Counted from the stretch's first letter, positions 1-12,059 are shown. The stretch: 38,586 bases of DNA from an uncultured Gimesia sp. (GCF_937919775.1 NZ_CALFPF010000797.1:1-38586), one strand, 5' to 3'. The notes: generated from the sequence alone by a model not told the origin. Made by a program: numbers and translations.

Positions 1-231
1 CCCCTTTGTGAAGATCCGGCGATTGTCATTGCTCGATCTGAGCCTCATTCGTCAGTCAATCAAAACGATGAAAAAACAGAAACTGGATTTCCCGGGATCA
101 GAAAAATATGCGAATCGACTTGAGATCTTGTGGAGAAGAGAGGAAAATCTCTGCCGTTAGCAATCGCTTAACAGGCGGGCATAAAACCAGCGCCTGTCAA
201 ATTCCACTCAAAGAAGTGAAAAGGGGCTGCC

Positions 232-963
232 ATGAAACAGGAAGACGTCGTTCGGGAATACCGAGAACAGGGCTTTGTGCATCTACCGAAATTCTATTCA
301 TCCGAAAAACTTGCGCAAATCAGAGCCGCTCTGGAACGCTACAATCGGGAAGTGGTTCCCGGCCTGCCCGAAAGTGATGTGGTGTATGAAGCCGATGGTC
401 AGGCGATTCGCAACTGCTGGCGGATGCACACCCACGACCCCTTCTTCGCAGAGCTTCATCAGGACGAACGGTTACAGACGCTCATCGCCGAACTGGTGAA
501 TGGCACGCCCCTCTGTCTGGGGGTGGAAACTTTCAATAAACCGGCCAAGGTGGGCTCGGGAGTTCCCCCGCATCAGGACAACGCGTATTTCTGCCAGGAA
601 CCCCCCGATGTATTAACCGTGTGGGTCGCCATGGATGATGTCACCCCGGAAAATGGTCCCGTACATTATCTGAGTGGTTCTCATCTGCGCGGTTTGCGGG
701 AGCATACGCCGTCCGGCGTGAAAGGGAATTCGTTCGGACTGGCGGAAGCGGTCGATGAAGAGAGCGCGTCAGCCGCGCTGTTAAAGCAAGGCGATATTCT
801 GATTCATCACTGCCAGACGATTCACTTCAGCGCACCGAATATCAGCGACCATCCGCGGCTGGGGTTGCTGCTGGTCTTTCGAGGCGCACATACCGAGGAC
901 TCTCCGGAGATGAAAGACGCGTATCACCGGGCGCGGGCTCTGATGGAATCGAGTCCGAGTTGA
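232..963 (+). CDS. Phytanoyl-CoA dioxygenase (PhyH) family Fe(II)/2OG oxygenase
   Basis: 243 aa ORF; HxD motif in PPHQDNAYF, distal His in QTIHFSAPNISDHPRLGLLL, PhyH-like VWVAMDDVTPENGPVHYLSGSH; SD-like AAGGGG upstream. Confidence 0.88.
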   Translation: MKQEDVVREYREQGFVHLPKFYSSEKLAQIRAALERYNREVVPGLPESDVVYEADGQAIRNCWRMHTHDPFFAELHQDERLQTLIAELVNGTPLCLGVETFNKPAKVGSGVPPHQDNAYFCQEPPDVLTVWVAMDDVTPENGPVHYLSGSHLRGLREHTPSGVKGNSFGLAEAVDEESASAALLKQGDILIHHCQTIHFSAPNISDHPRLGLLLVFRGAHTEDSPEMKDAYHRARALMESSPS

Positions 964-1195
964 CCCCGCGCACACTTCAACTCACAAACCGGGCTCGTTC
1001 AAGTGTTCACGCCTGAATGCGCTGTGGAAAGCGAGAAAACAGACCGATTCGCGAAGAATTCGGGAACGGAACTTACTTTCCCGCGATTTAAAGTGACTTG
1101 CGTACCCCGTTCTGCTTGATTTTCCGCCTTGTGACGCTTAGATAAGTTGAATACACGTGTCTTACGGGTTCCGTCAGGGTCTGTTCGTCCGTTTG

Positions 1196-1224
1196 TTGAC
1201 TTCGAAAAAATAGTGCCCTAAAAT
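1196..1224 (+). promoter_or_regulatory. Candidate sigma70-type promoter for acs (TTGACT-N17-TAAAAT)
   Basis: Hexamers at 1196-1201 and 1219-1224 with 17-nt spacer, about 130 nt upstream of acs. Confidence 0.5.
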
Positions 1225-1357
1225 CGCTAACTTAGCATTGTTTAATAACTCAACAGAAAGAAACAGGGAGAGAATCGAATCTTCGCGCCTGAGCGATCAG
1301 GTCGTTGATCCACATTTTTCGGTTCTTATTTCGCTCGCCAAATAAAACTAAAGGGGA

Positions 1358-3322
<1,965 letters not shown>

Positions 3323-3384
3323 TTTTCACGAATCCCTTTGTCATTAATCCGTAAAAGTTGTGCATGAGCACAATAACCGTTTTC

Positions 3385-3413
3385 GCAGGATGGCAGCTTG
3401 TACGCCATCCTGC
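3385..3413. terminator. Hairpin in acs-larB intergenic region (possible terminator or attenuator)
   Basis: GCAGGATGGC-agcttgtac-GCCATCCTGC, perfect 10-bp stem; no clear U-run. Confidence 0.4.
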
Positions 3414-3448
3414 TGTTCGTTGATATTAAGTAAATTGAAGGTGTCCTG

Positions 3449-4231
3449 ATGTCTGATGACCAACTCTCTCAACTCTTTGAGCAGGTACGTCAAGGGGCGC
3501 TTTCTGTGGAACAGGCGGTCTCGCATTTCACAAACCAGCAACATCACAAATCGGCGATGCTGCACTCGGCGAACATTGACCTCGATCGTCGTTCGCGCTG
3601 CGGTTATCCCGAGGTGATTTACTGCGAAGGAAAAACGGCTGCCTCACTGGTGGAAATATTTACGTTACTGCTGGATTCGGGAGAACGTTGTCTGGGCACC
3701 CGGATTTCGGAAGATCAGGCAGAAACGGTCCTCAAACAATTTCCGCAGGCGATTTACAATCAGAGTGCGCGTACGGTGCGTATTCCGGAAAAAGACGCCG
3801 CTATTGACGAAGAACTCATCGCCGGCGAAATCGCCGTTCTGACCGCAGGCACCAGTGATCGTCCTGTCGCTGAAGAAGCCATCGAAACTCTGATCTGGAT
3901 GGGTTACCAACCCGACTTCATCATTGATGTCGGCGTGGCAGGCCCGCATCGCCTGCAGGAACAGCTGCCTCGCATCCAGAATGTCTCCGCGATTGTGGTC
4001 GCCGCCGGTATGGAAGGGGCACTGCCTTCCGTCGTGGGAGGCTGGGTCTCCTGCCCGGTGATTGCAGTTCCCACCAGCGTCGGTTACGGCGCGAGCCTGG
4101 GCGGCATGGCGGCGCTGCTAGGCATGTTAAACAGTTGTGCTGCCAACGTGACTGTCGTGAATATTAATGCCGGCTTCAAAGCGGGCTTCGTTGCCGGCCT
4201 GATCGCCGACCAGAAACGTTCTACATCCTGA
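3449..4231 (+). CDS. larB: LarB-like nickel pincer cofactor biosynthesis protein / AIR carboxylase-like
   Basis: 260 aa; DLDRRSRCGYPEVIYCEGKT, TAGTSDRPVAEEA, VVAAGMEGALPSVVGGWVSCPVIAVPTSVGYGASLGG. Confidence 0.92.
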   Translation: MSDDQLSQLFEQVRQGALSVEQAVSHFTNQQHHKSAMLHSANIDLDRRSRCGYPEVIYCEGKTAASLVEIFTLLLDSGERCLGTRISEDQAETVLKQFPQAIYNQSARTVRIPEKDAAIDEELIAGEIAVLTAGTSDRPVAEEAIETLIWMGYQPDFIIDVGVAGPHRLQEQLPRIQNVSAIVVAAGMEGALPSVVGGWVSCPVIAVPTSVGYGASLGGMAALLGMLNSCAANVTVVNINAGFKAGFVAGLIADQKRSTS

Positions 4232-4264
4232 TATCCTGCCTGCTGATTCAAAGAGAGCCCTGCC

Positions 4265-5767
4265 ATGAAAATCTCCCCCCTGCGTTTTGTGTGCTGTATC
4301 ATTTTTCTCACTTTGCTCTGCGGCTCGAACATCAATCAGCCTGTTCTTGGATCTGAAGAACAACCGGCCTTACAGCCCATCGTGCGCGTCGTCGATTTAA
4401 ACGTCGGCGAAGAAACCACTGTGACACTTCATAACGGCGCACAGGTCAAAGTCAAACTGCGGGACCTGCAAGAGACCCGCGACCCGGTCCGGCAGGCGGT
4501 ACGCAGTGCCATCGTCACCGTTGAAGTCGATAGCGAAACGGTGAAACTGGAATCGGGCATGTATAATCTGCCACAAAAAATCGGCCGTGTGCAGATCGAC
4601 TGTTCGATTACCAAAGGTTACAACTCGAACGGTACGCCCGCCTTCTGGGGGCTGGATAAGGATGCCCGCCTGCGATTCTGGCCCGCCGACTCGCCGCTGA
4701 TCAAACCCGGCTCCTTTATTTATCCCGTAGAGCAACGCTGGTTCGCGACACGCACCTGGTATGATAATGAGCCTGTTGACGGCGGCACGAAAATTCTTCC
4801 CAAAATTTATTATCACAGCGGCCTCGATATCGGCGGCGCGGAGAAACTGACGAAAGTGATCGCGGCTACCGATGCCATCGTGGTTTCGTCGGGCGATGAT
4901 GTTCTGGATGCACACCGTAAAGATACGCCGGTCGCGCAGCGGTATGATGTCGTTTACTTACTCGATGCGCGAGGCTGGTATTACCGATATAGTCACCTCG
5001 ACAAAATCAACGACCGCATTCTCCCAGGCCGATTGATTAAACAGGGTGAAGAGATCGGCACCCTTGGGAAGAAAGGGGCCAGTGGCGGGTGGTCGCATCT
5101 GCATTTCGAAATCAAGAGCCGCCAGCCTTCGGGCAAATGGGGCACTGAAGCCGGTTACGCCTTTCTCTGGGAAGCGTACCGCAATCAGTATCATCCCCCC
5201 CTGGTCGCCAACACCCGCCGCAAACATTTTCTCACAGCCGGTGATTCCACGGTTCTGAAAGGAACTCAATCTTACAGCGTCGACAACAGCATTCAGAGTT
5301 ATGAATGGACCTTTACCGATGGCACGACGGCAACCGGTGCGGAAGTCAAACGAACTTACAACAAACCGGGCGCCTATAGTGAAATCCTGAAAGTCACCGA
5401 CAAAGCAGGCAACGTCGATTACGATTTTGCCGACGTCCACGTACTCGATCCGAAAAACCTGGAAGAGTATGTGCCACGCATCCACGCTTCGTACTGGCCT
5501 TCGCTCAAAAACAGAGTCGGCGAACCGATTACATTTAAAGTCCGTACGTTTGGAAACACCAGCGGCAACGAAGTCTGGAACTTCGGTGATGGAAGTCCGA
5601 CCGTCAGCGTGAAATCGGACGGAAATGTGAAACCGCTCGATGAAAACGGTTACGCGATCACCGAACACACTTACCAGAAACCGGGCGATTATCTGGTGAA
5701 AGTGGAACGCAGCCGCGACGATGGTGTTCGAGCAACGACACGCTTGCACGTGCGAGTTGATCCATAA
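4265..5767 (+). CDS. Secreted M23-family metallopeptidase with PKD-like domains
   Basis: Signal peptide; M23 motifs HSGLDIGG and HLHFEI; PKD-like YEWTFTDGTTATGAEVKRTYNKPGAY and VWNFGDGS...EHTYQKPGDY. Confidence 0.88.
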   Translation: MKISPLRFVCCIIFLTLLCGSNINQPVLGSEEQPALQPIVRVVDLNVGEETTVTLHNGAQVKVKLRDLQETRDPVRQAVRSAIVTVEVDSETVKLESGMYNLPQKIGRVQIDCSITKGYNSNGTPAFWGLDKDARLRFWPADSPLIKPGSFIYPVEQRWFATRTWYDNEPVDGGTKILPKIYYHSGLDIGGAEKLTKVIAATDAIVVSSGDDVLDAHRKDTPVAQRYDVVYLLDARGWYYRYSHLDKINDRILPGRLIKQGEEIGTLGKKGASGGWSHLHFEIKSRQPSGKWGTEAGYAFLWEAYRNQYHPPLVANTRRKHFLTAGDSTVLKGTQSYSVDNSIQSYEWTFTDGTTATGAEVKRTYNKPGAYSEILKVTDKAGNVDYDFADVHVLDPKNLEEYVPRIHASYWPSLKNRVGEPITFKVRTFGNTSGNEVWNFGDGSPTVSVKSDGNVKPLDENGYAITEHTYQKPGDYLVKVERSRDDGVRATTRLHVRVDP

Positions 5768-5776
5768 GTTGAAATT

Positions 5777-5916
5777 GTAGGGGCAACCCTGTGTGGTTGC
5801 CCGCGTTATCGATATGGTTTGTGTAATGATGTACGAAACGGTTTCACTGGTGCCTTTGAAATCGCGATACGAAATCGAATGCCGCCAGGCGGGTGGGCAC
5901 ATAGACCCACCCCTAC
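5777..5916. repeat. MITE/REP-like element with GTAGGGG...CCCCTAC termini and a hairpin at each end
   Basis: GTAGGGG at 5777-5783, CCCCTAC at 5910-5916; hairpins GGGCAACC/GGTTGCCC and GGGTGGG/CCCACCC. Confidence 0.55.
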
Positions 5917-5981
5917 GATTGGGTCTCATGGCGTGAGGATCAATACATCTGTTTTCTTAACACATTCTGCGCGCTGCGCTC

Positions 5982-6002
5982 GGCACGAAACGCATTCGTG
6001 CC
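5982..6002. repeat. Short hairpin GGCACGAA-ACGCA-TTCGTGCC
   Basis: Perfect 8-bp inverted repeat. Confidence 0.45.
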
Positions 6003-6149
6003 CACCAGATCGACGTGGGTCAAGTTCTGAATATTTTGAATCATTCTCTGCTGGCATTTGGTCAGAAGCGGTTTTACAATGGGCCTGTGACCATTGAACA
6101 CTGCTTAATTATCTTGCGCCTTTATTTCCCTGCCTGGATCCTGCCTTCC

Positions 6150-8009
6150 ATGAAATTTCATCTGCTGATTTCCTGTCTGACTCTTTTTTTGTTGAATCCC
6201 ATTTTGCTCAACACGCTTTCTGCGGCTCCCCTGGAAGCCGACAAGCCGGTTGAGACCGTTGATTTCAAATCGGCGGTTCAAAAACGACTGCAGCCGTTGC
6301 GAAAACAATCGGCACTCCTGCATTCGGCCATCGGCGTGACCCGTAAAGAGACACCGATCCCCTGTGTCTATTCCAAAGAGGACCTCAACTTCCACACCGG
6401 AAAAATTCGCATTCTACTGATTGGCGGTCTCGACGGATCAGAGGCATCGGCCGCTGCGGTCATCAACGCCGTCAACTGGTTTTATGGTTCACCAGAAGCA
6501 GAGCCGTTACGGGAAAAATTCTCGCTCTCTGCCGTTCCGATCGCGAACCCGGATGGCTGGGTTTTGCAACAGGGGCCGAAGAACGCGTCACACGGTAATC
6601 CGACGCGCGGCTATCCGCCAATGGGGCCCGCTTACCACAGCCCGACGAATCCCGAAGCAGAATATTTGTGGCGCTGGATTGGCATGCATGCTCCCGATTT
6701 AGTCGTCGATGTGCGGGAGGGCGATCAGTTTCAGTGGATCATCCCCGTCGATGCGCTTTCCTCGACGCGTTTGCTGGGCAAACAACTGCAGCCGCAAATT
6801 CGTCCGGTCTTCGGCTGGGAACTGGTTTCCAGCCTGGCGTATAAAGCTCCCGCGCAGATTGGTCGCCTGCCGGCGCTGGCACTGGAAGTGACGAAAGAAA
6901 AGACCCCCTCTTTTCTACCCGCACTGCTGGCAGCCATCGAACAAAGTTCGTTTCACGGCCCTTCTCCTGCCCGGCTGGAGATGATGCGTCGTTTGCAGCG
7001 CACGCCGATTCAAGTCGCCACTCAACTTTCGAAAGTGTATGGCAACGAACTGGGGCGCTTATCTTACCTGCCTGTGGTTTCACTCATCAGCCAGATTCGA
7101 CTGGGAGAACTGACGGGGGACCACAGCCGACTGCCTCATGTGGAAAAAATTACGCAGAACTATCTTGCGAAAACCCCAGACCCGCTCAGCGACAGTGGGG
7201 GCGGCAGTGTGATCGCCGGGCATTTACTGTTTTCCGAACTGGCGAAAGCGACCGGAAATCAGCAGTACATCGAGCTCGCGAAGCGGGCCGCCGATCTGGG
7301 ATTTGACGAGCAGGGAAATTTCCGGGAATCGATGCCCCATCATGTCGAAATGAGTGACGCCGTTTTCATGTCGTGCCCGATTCTCGCAGCCGTCGGTCGC
7401 TTGACGGGCGACCCCCGTTACTACGAAATGGCTTTGCGTCACTGGCGGTTCATTCAGAAACTGGATCAGCGACCGGATGGCGTCTATCGTAATTCACCAT
7501 TAAGCGATGCGGCCTGGGGACGCGGCAATGGTTTCCCCGCGCTGGGGCTGGCGCTGGTCCTGTCCGAGCTGCCTCTGAATTCTCCCTTGCGACAACAGTT
7601 CATCGACGGTCACCGTCAACATCTGGAAGCGTTGAGCCAGCATCAGGACCCGACAGGGATGTGGCATCAAGTGATTGATCACCCGGAAAGTTATCGTGAG
7701 ATGACCTGCACCTGCATGATTACGTTTGCGATGATTCGCGGTATCCGTGAAGGCTGGCTCGATGAAAAACAATACGCGCCGATTATTGAACGCGCCTGGA
7801 ACGCGATCAAAACCCGCGTGGCCTTTGATGGCACGCTCGTCGATGTCTGCACGGGAACGGGGAAACAGACCAGCGTGCGCGGTTATTTTGACCGCATGGC
7901 GATTCTCGGCAATGATACCCGCGGCGGCGCGATGGCATTTCTGGTTTCGAATGAAATGGCCCAGTGGCTCAATGAACGTGCCAATGCGGAACAGCAGAAA
8001 CTGGATTGA
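6150..8009 (+). CDS. Secreted protein: M14 carboxypeptidase-like N-terminal domain fused to GH88/GH105-like (unsaturated glucuronyl/rhamnogalacturonyl hydrolase) domain
   Basis: Signal peptide MKFHLLISCLTLFLLNPILLNTLSAAP favours start 6150 inside ORF 6015-8009; ILLIGGLDGSEAS...SAVPIANPDGW (M14-like); RPDGVYRNSPLSDAAWGRGNGFPALGLALVLSELP (GH88/105-like). Confidence 0.75.
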   Translation: MKFHLLISCLTLFLLNPILLNTLSAAPLEADKPVETVDFKSAVQKRLQPLRKQSALLHSAIGVTRKETPIPCVYSKEDLNFHTGKIRILLIGGLDGSEASAAAVINAVNWFYGSPEAEPLREKFSLSAVPIANPDGWVLQQGPKNASHGNPTRGYPPMGPAYHSPTNPEAEYLWRWIGMHAPDLVVDVREGDQFQWIIPVDALSSTRLLGKQLQPQIRPVFGWELVSSLAYKAPAQIGRLPALALEVTKEKTPSFLPALLAAIEQSSFHGPSPARLEMMRRLQRTPIQVATQLSKVYGNELGRLSYLPVVSLISQIRLGELTGDHSRLPHVEKITQNYLAKTPDPLSDSGGGSVIAGHLLFSELAKATGNQQYIELAKRAADLGFDEQGNFRESMPHHVEMSDAVFMSCPILAAVGRLTGDPRYYEMALRHWRFIQKLDQRPDGVYRNSPLSDAAWGRGNGFPALGLALVLSELPLNSPLRQQFIDGHRQHLEALSQHQDPTGMWHQVIDHPESYREMTCTCMITFAMIRGIREGWLDEKQYAPIIERAWNAIKTRVAFDGTLVDVCTGTGKQTSVRGYFDRMAILGNDTRGGAMAFLVSNEMAQWLNERANAEQQKLD

Positions 8010-8061
8010 CTGTCACTGGCACTCGTCATTTTATAAGAAATTGAAACGCAGATTGAAACAG

Positions 8062-8078
8062 TGTCGGGCCAGCCGACA
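8062..8078. repeat. Short REP-like hairpin TGTCGG-gccag-CCGACA
   Basis: Perfect 6-bp stem, 5-nt loop, in intergenic DNA. Confidence 0.35.
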
Positions 8079-8247
8079 GTGGCACACGCCAGCTTGATTT
8101 TTATTTGCTGCGCAGTTGAGTTGTCGTTTGTTTCAGTGATGAATCCTGGTTTAAATTTTCTGTTGTGTCTGGAAATCCTGCTGATTGATGGGTTATGCTG
8201 GAAGGCACGTTTTTCATTCAGCCGACGTTTTGTTCAAGAGGTCTCCC

Positions 8248-9684
8248 ATGCCATCGCGAATTGTCTGCCTGCTGCTCCTGCCGGTCTGTTGTCTGATTCA
8301 ACAACTATCAAACGTCGACGCCGAAGCTGCGGAATCCGGTCTGCGGGCTGGCGCTGCAGCCGTAGATATTACGCCGCCGGTCGGGGTCTCGCTGGATGGG
8401 GTGATTTCCAAAAATGGGCCGGTGACCGGGATTCACGACCGGATTTTTTCTCGCGCACTGGTGCTCGATGACGGCAAGACGCGCATCGCGATCTGTGTGA
8501 ATGATCTGTGCATGGTGGAGCGCAGCTATTTTGACAGGGTGAAGGAAATCGTGTTCCAGAAGACCGGTTTGCCTGTGAATCGAATCCTGATGACCAGCAC
8601 GCACACCCACGCTGCACCCCGCGTTCCCTATGGTCGTGTTAGCAAACTCGATGATGAATATTACAACACGCTGGTACAACAGATGGCGTCAGCCATCATA
8701 CAGGCAGAAAAGAATCTGAAACCGGCGCGTCTCGGCTGGGGCTCGTTCGATGCGGGTAAATATGCTGCCTGTCGGCGGTTTCTGGCGGAGAAAGGGAGCG
8801 TCTCATTGAATCCGTTTGGCGTTGCCGGCGAGCAGATCAAATCGGTTTCCGGTCGCAGCCAGCAGATCATTCAACCGGCGGCTCCCATTGATCCGCAGTG
8901 TTCGATTCTTTCGGTACAACATGCCGACGGCGCACCGCTGGCGATTTTAGGCAACATGAGCATTCACTATTGTGGCGGTTATCAGAAAGGGCAGATCAGT
9001 GCCGACTATTTCGGTGCTTATGCAAAACATCTCTCCGAAAAACTCTCGCAGAATAAAACGTATCCTCCCTTCGTGGGCATGCTGTCGAACGGAACGAGCG
9101 GCAACGTCGGCGGGGTCATGAAACAGAATCAAAATAAGTATGCGCCCTTTGAATGGATTGAAGAATCGGGAACACAGTTTGCCGAACAGACGTTGAAAGT
9201 CATTGACAAAATTGATCACAAGAACAATTTGAAGCTGGCGATGGTGGAACGGGAAATCGAGCTGGGTATCCGCCGACCAGATGCAGAACGGCTGGCATGG
9301 GCACAGGCGATATTAGCGAACCCAAAGCAGAAGACCGTGCATGGCTGGTCAAAAATTTACGCGAACGAAGCGGTGGAACTCAGCAGGTATCCCCAAACCG
9401 AGTCGATTAAAATCCAGGCGATTCGGATTGGTGACCTGGGAATTGTCGGGCTGCCTTGCGAAGTGTTTACGGAAACCGGTCTGGCGATTAAAGCAAAAAG
9501 TCCATTTGCTGCGACCTTTTCGATGGAGCTGGCCAACGGCTCCAGCGGCTATCTGCCGACACCGGAGCAGCATGCTTTAGGCGGATATGAAACCTGGCCC
9601 GCCCGCAGCAGTTATCTGGAAATTGATGCCGAAACACAGATTCGCCAGACGGCGCTGGAACTGCTGCGAAAGCTGCACGATTGA
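8248..9684 (+). CDS. Neutral/alkaline non-lysosomal ceramidase family protein (secreted)
   Basis: Signal peptide from ATG 8248; RAGAAAVDITPPVGVSLDGV, MTSTHTHAAPRVPYGR, GNMSIHYCGG. Confidence 0.85.
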   Translation: MPSRIVCLLLLPVCCLIQQLSNVDAEAAESGLRAGAAAVDITPPVGVSLDGVISKNGPVTGIHDRIFSRALVLDDGKTRIAICVNDLCMVERSYFDRVKEIVFQKTGLPVNRILMTSTHTHAAPRVPYGRVSKLDDEYYNTLVQQMASAIIQAEKNLKPARLGWGSFDAGKYAACRRFLAEKGSVSLNPFGVAGEQIKSVSGRSQQIIQPAAPIDPQCSILSVQHADGAPLAILGNMSIHYCGGYQKGQISADYFGAYAKHLSEKLSQNKTYPPFVGMLSNGTSGNVGGVMKQNQNKYAPFEWIEESGTQFAEQTLKVIDKIDHKNNLKLAMVEREIELGIRRPDAERLAWAQAILANPKQKTVHGWSKIYANEAVELSRYPQTESIKIQAIRIGDLGIVGLPCEVFTETGLAIKAKSPFAATFSMELANGSSGYLPTPEQHALGGYETWPARSSYLEIDAETQIRQTALELLRKLHD

Positions 9685-9696
9685 GCGTTGTGGCGT

Positions 9697-10662
9697 TTAT
9701 TTATCCAGCCAACTGCTGAGTGTGACCTTTAACGTCAGCGGCACCCCGTTTCGAATCAGTTCGACCTCGACGGTATCGCCGGCTATTTTTTTGCCAATCA
9801 GTTTTACCAGCGATTCAAAATTCTCGACTTTTTCGCCCTCGAATTCGATAATGAAATCATTTGTTTGAATGCCCGCTTTCTGGGCCGCCAGTCCCTCAGA
9901 CACATCACCGACAGTACATCCCCCTTGATCGGTTCCACTGCCACCGGAAATGCCGAGCATGGCATCACTCTCCCGCGTTTGAAAACGGGTGGCGGGCAGC
10001 GCTTTCATCAGGTCTTCTTGAGCCAGATCTGGTAAGCGATGTCCTTTGATCATATACAGGACCTCGAAATGACCAACGCGTTTGATAAAGCGCAGCCCCT
10101 GTTCCTGATCGTTCGCGTTCCACTTTGAACCCAGGGCAATATAGCGTACCTGTCCTGGCTGGGCTCTGTTTCCCAGTTGTGCTCTTGCAATCTCTTCTGC
10201 CGTCCACAATTTCACTATCCCGCCCCTTTTTCTGATTTCGCGAACGGCCCGTTTCTCCCGAATGTCGGTATGTCGATCGATGGCTTCTTCTGCCCGGATG
10301 GCAACGGAAGGGTTTGCGGCATGGGTTAACAGGTCGAGTGCATCTTCCGCGTCAGAAATGGAGTTTTCTTTGCCTTGGATATAAATGGCTTCGATGACGA
10401 GTATCGCACGGACGGCGGCTTCCAGACTGTCGCCGCGCGTGACTTTCAGCAGTGGTTCAATCACTGGCTGACCGTACGCGGGCAAGGCACGGGTGGCTTT
10501 TTCACGCTTTTGAAAATCGTCACTCTCCAGGTCGAGAATGTATTCGATTGCCTGTTGAGGAAGTTTGGCTGTTTCTTTTTCTTCTGCGGCCGATGTTTCG
10601 GAATGAAAAATCGATACCGCAATGAGAGCGCATCCCGCAATCAAAATCAAACGTGATGACAT
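9697..10662 (-). CDS. Exported HEAT-like/PDZ domain protein
   Basis: Signal peptide MSSRLILIAGCALIAVSIF supports start near 10662 in ORF 9697-10713; C-terminal PDZ-like MLGISGGSGTDQGGCTVGDVSEGLAAQKAGIQTNDFIIEFEGEKVENFESL. Confidence 0.78.
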   Translation of the reverse strand: MSSRLILIAGCALIAVSIFHSETSAAEEKETAKLPQQAIEYILDLESDDFQKREKATRALPAYGQPVIEPLLKVTRGDSLEAAVRAILVIEAIYIQGKENSISDAEDALDLLTHAANPSVAIRAEEAIDRHTDIREKRAVREIRKRGGIVKLWTAEEIARAQLGNRAQPGQVRYIALGSKWNANDQEQGLRFIKRVGHFEVLYMIKGHRLPDLAQEDLMKALPATRFQTRESDAMLGISGGSGTDQGGCTVGDVSEGLAAQKAGIQTNDFIIEFEGEKVENFESLVKLIGKKIAGDTVEVELIRNGVPLTLKVTLSSWLDK

Positions 10663-10773
10663 TTGGCCTGTACCTCTAAAAAAAGTTCGTCTGAAAAGGC
10701 GACTGTAGTCCATTTTCGAACAAAGCCGGCCTTAAATCAAGACGAGACTGATTGAGGAATACGGGAAAGGCCG

Positions 10774-11604
10774 CTATTTTTCCTGTTTCAAAGCGGAATT
10801 CAGCAAACCGGGCCGATCTGTCGTAATGCCGGCGACACCGATTTCAGCCAGTTTTTTCGCGTCTGCCACCTTATTGACCGTCCAGACATACACGGGCAGA
10901 CCGGCTGCTCTGGCCTGTTCGACAAACGCTTTGGTGACGAATTGATTATAGCCGAGATCCAGACCATCCAGGTTGGCCGCTTTGGCTTTTTGAATATAGT
11001 AACCCGCGTTGTGTTCCCATTTGCGTGTAATTTTATTCTGGTTGACCTTGAAGACCCAGATGACTTTCAGTTCGGGCATTAACTGTTTGGCCTGCTGCAT
11101 GGTTTCATAATCAAAACCGATGATGGCCGTCTGGGCGGAGGTTTTACCGGAAGCCGCCAGTTCTGTTTTCAGTTGCGGCAGTACTTCGGGGCCACATTTG
11201 ATTTCAATAAACAGCCGTTTCTGTTCCGGAATGGTCTGCAGAATCTGAGTCAGCGTGGGAATGCGTTCGGCTTTGTATTTCGCATTTTTCCAGGCGCCCA
11301 CATCCAGAGTCTGCAACTCGGCAAAAGTCTGTTCTTTCACAGCCCGATTGCGGCCGCCAATTCGTTTGGTGGTTTTGTCATGATAGGCAACGATGTGTCC
11401 ATCTTTCGAAAGGTAAATATCGATCTCGACCGCGTCCGCATTGCGCTGCCAGGCCAGATTGATCGAGGCCAGCGTATTTTCGGGCGCATCATACGAAGCG
11501 CCGCGATGGCCAATGATTTCGACAGCAGAAAGCGTGGAGGTCAGTGACACGATAGCTAAACCTGTCATAAAAAAAACGAACTGGGGTAAACGCATGCACG
11601 ACAT
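10774..11604 (-). CDS. Glycerophosphodiester phosphodiesterase (GDPD) family protein, exported
   Basis: EIIGHRGASYDAPENTLASINLAWQRNADAVEIDIYLSKDGHIVAYHD; C-terminal VYVWTVNKVADAKKLAEIGVAGITTDRPG. Confidence 0.93.
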   Translation of the reverse strand: MSCMRLPQFVFFMTGLAIVSLTSTLSAVEIIGHRGASYDAPENTLASINLAWQRNADAVEIDIYLSKDGHIVAYHDKTTKRIGGRNRAVKEQTFAELQTLDVGAWKNAKYKAERIPTLTQILQTIPEQKRLFIEIKCGPEVLPQLKTELAASGKTSAQTAIIGFDYETMQQAKQLMPELKVIWVFKVNQNKITRKWEHNAGYYIQKAKAANLDGLDLGYNQFVTKAFVEQARAAGLPVYVWTVNKVADAKKLAEIGVAGITTDRPGLLNSALKQEK

Positions 11605-11924
11605 CGTCTCTGGTCCTCGGTGAAAAATCCTGATTCCTTTGACAAACTTCTGTTCCTGACCTTCTGTTCCTGACTTAGTGCTTTGTCAAGCTTGGAATTG
11701 AGGGCTGGGGGTGTTGTTTACGTGCTCCGTTGTCGCACTCCCGTGATCTCGATCACCCCAAAATTCAAAAATGACACTCCATTAGTTATATAGAAGCATA
11801 TTAAAGACTTGTAAAGAAACAATGAAATCTGTTTCCGGAACCTAAGAAAGGCGGCTGGTGTCCCTGATTCAGAAAGTGCGAGGTTTTTCCTGCTGCAATT
11901 GTGTTTTGTTATTTTAGCCATTGC

Positions 11925-11953
11925 TTGACGATCGGCAGTATCACTTCTAAACT
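11925..11953 (+). promoter_or_regulatory. Candidate sigma70-type promoter for thiSG (TTGACG-N17-TAAACT)
   Basis: Hexamers with 17-nt spacer about 105 nt upstream of thiS. Confidence 0.45.
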
Positions 11954-12059
11954 CGTTTTTTGCAAACAATTTTCGAGACCGCGGTGAAATGTGTCTATTT
12001 TGATGCGTTCTCTCTGCCGTTGATAAAGCCAGAGACAGAACTCTTCAGAAGGAGCTTTA

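Noticed and set aside
4958-5929. 323-aa minus-strand ORF
   Set aside because: Antisense to the M23-PKD gene; composition typical of a shadow ORF.
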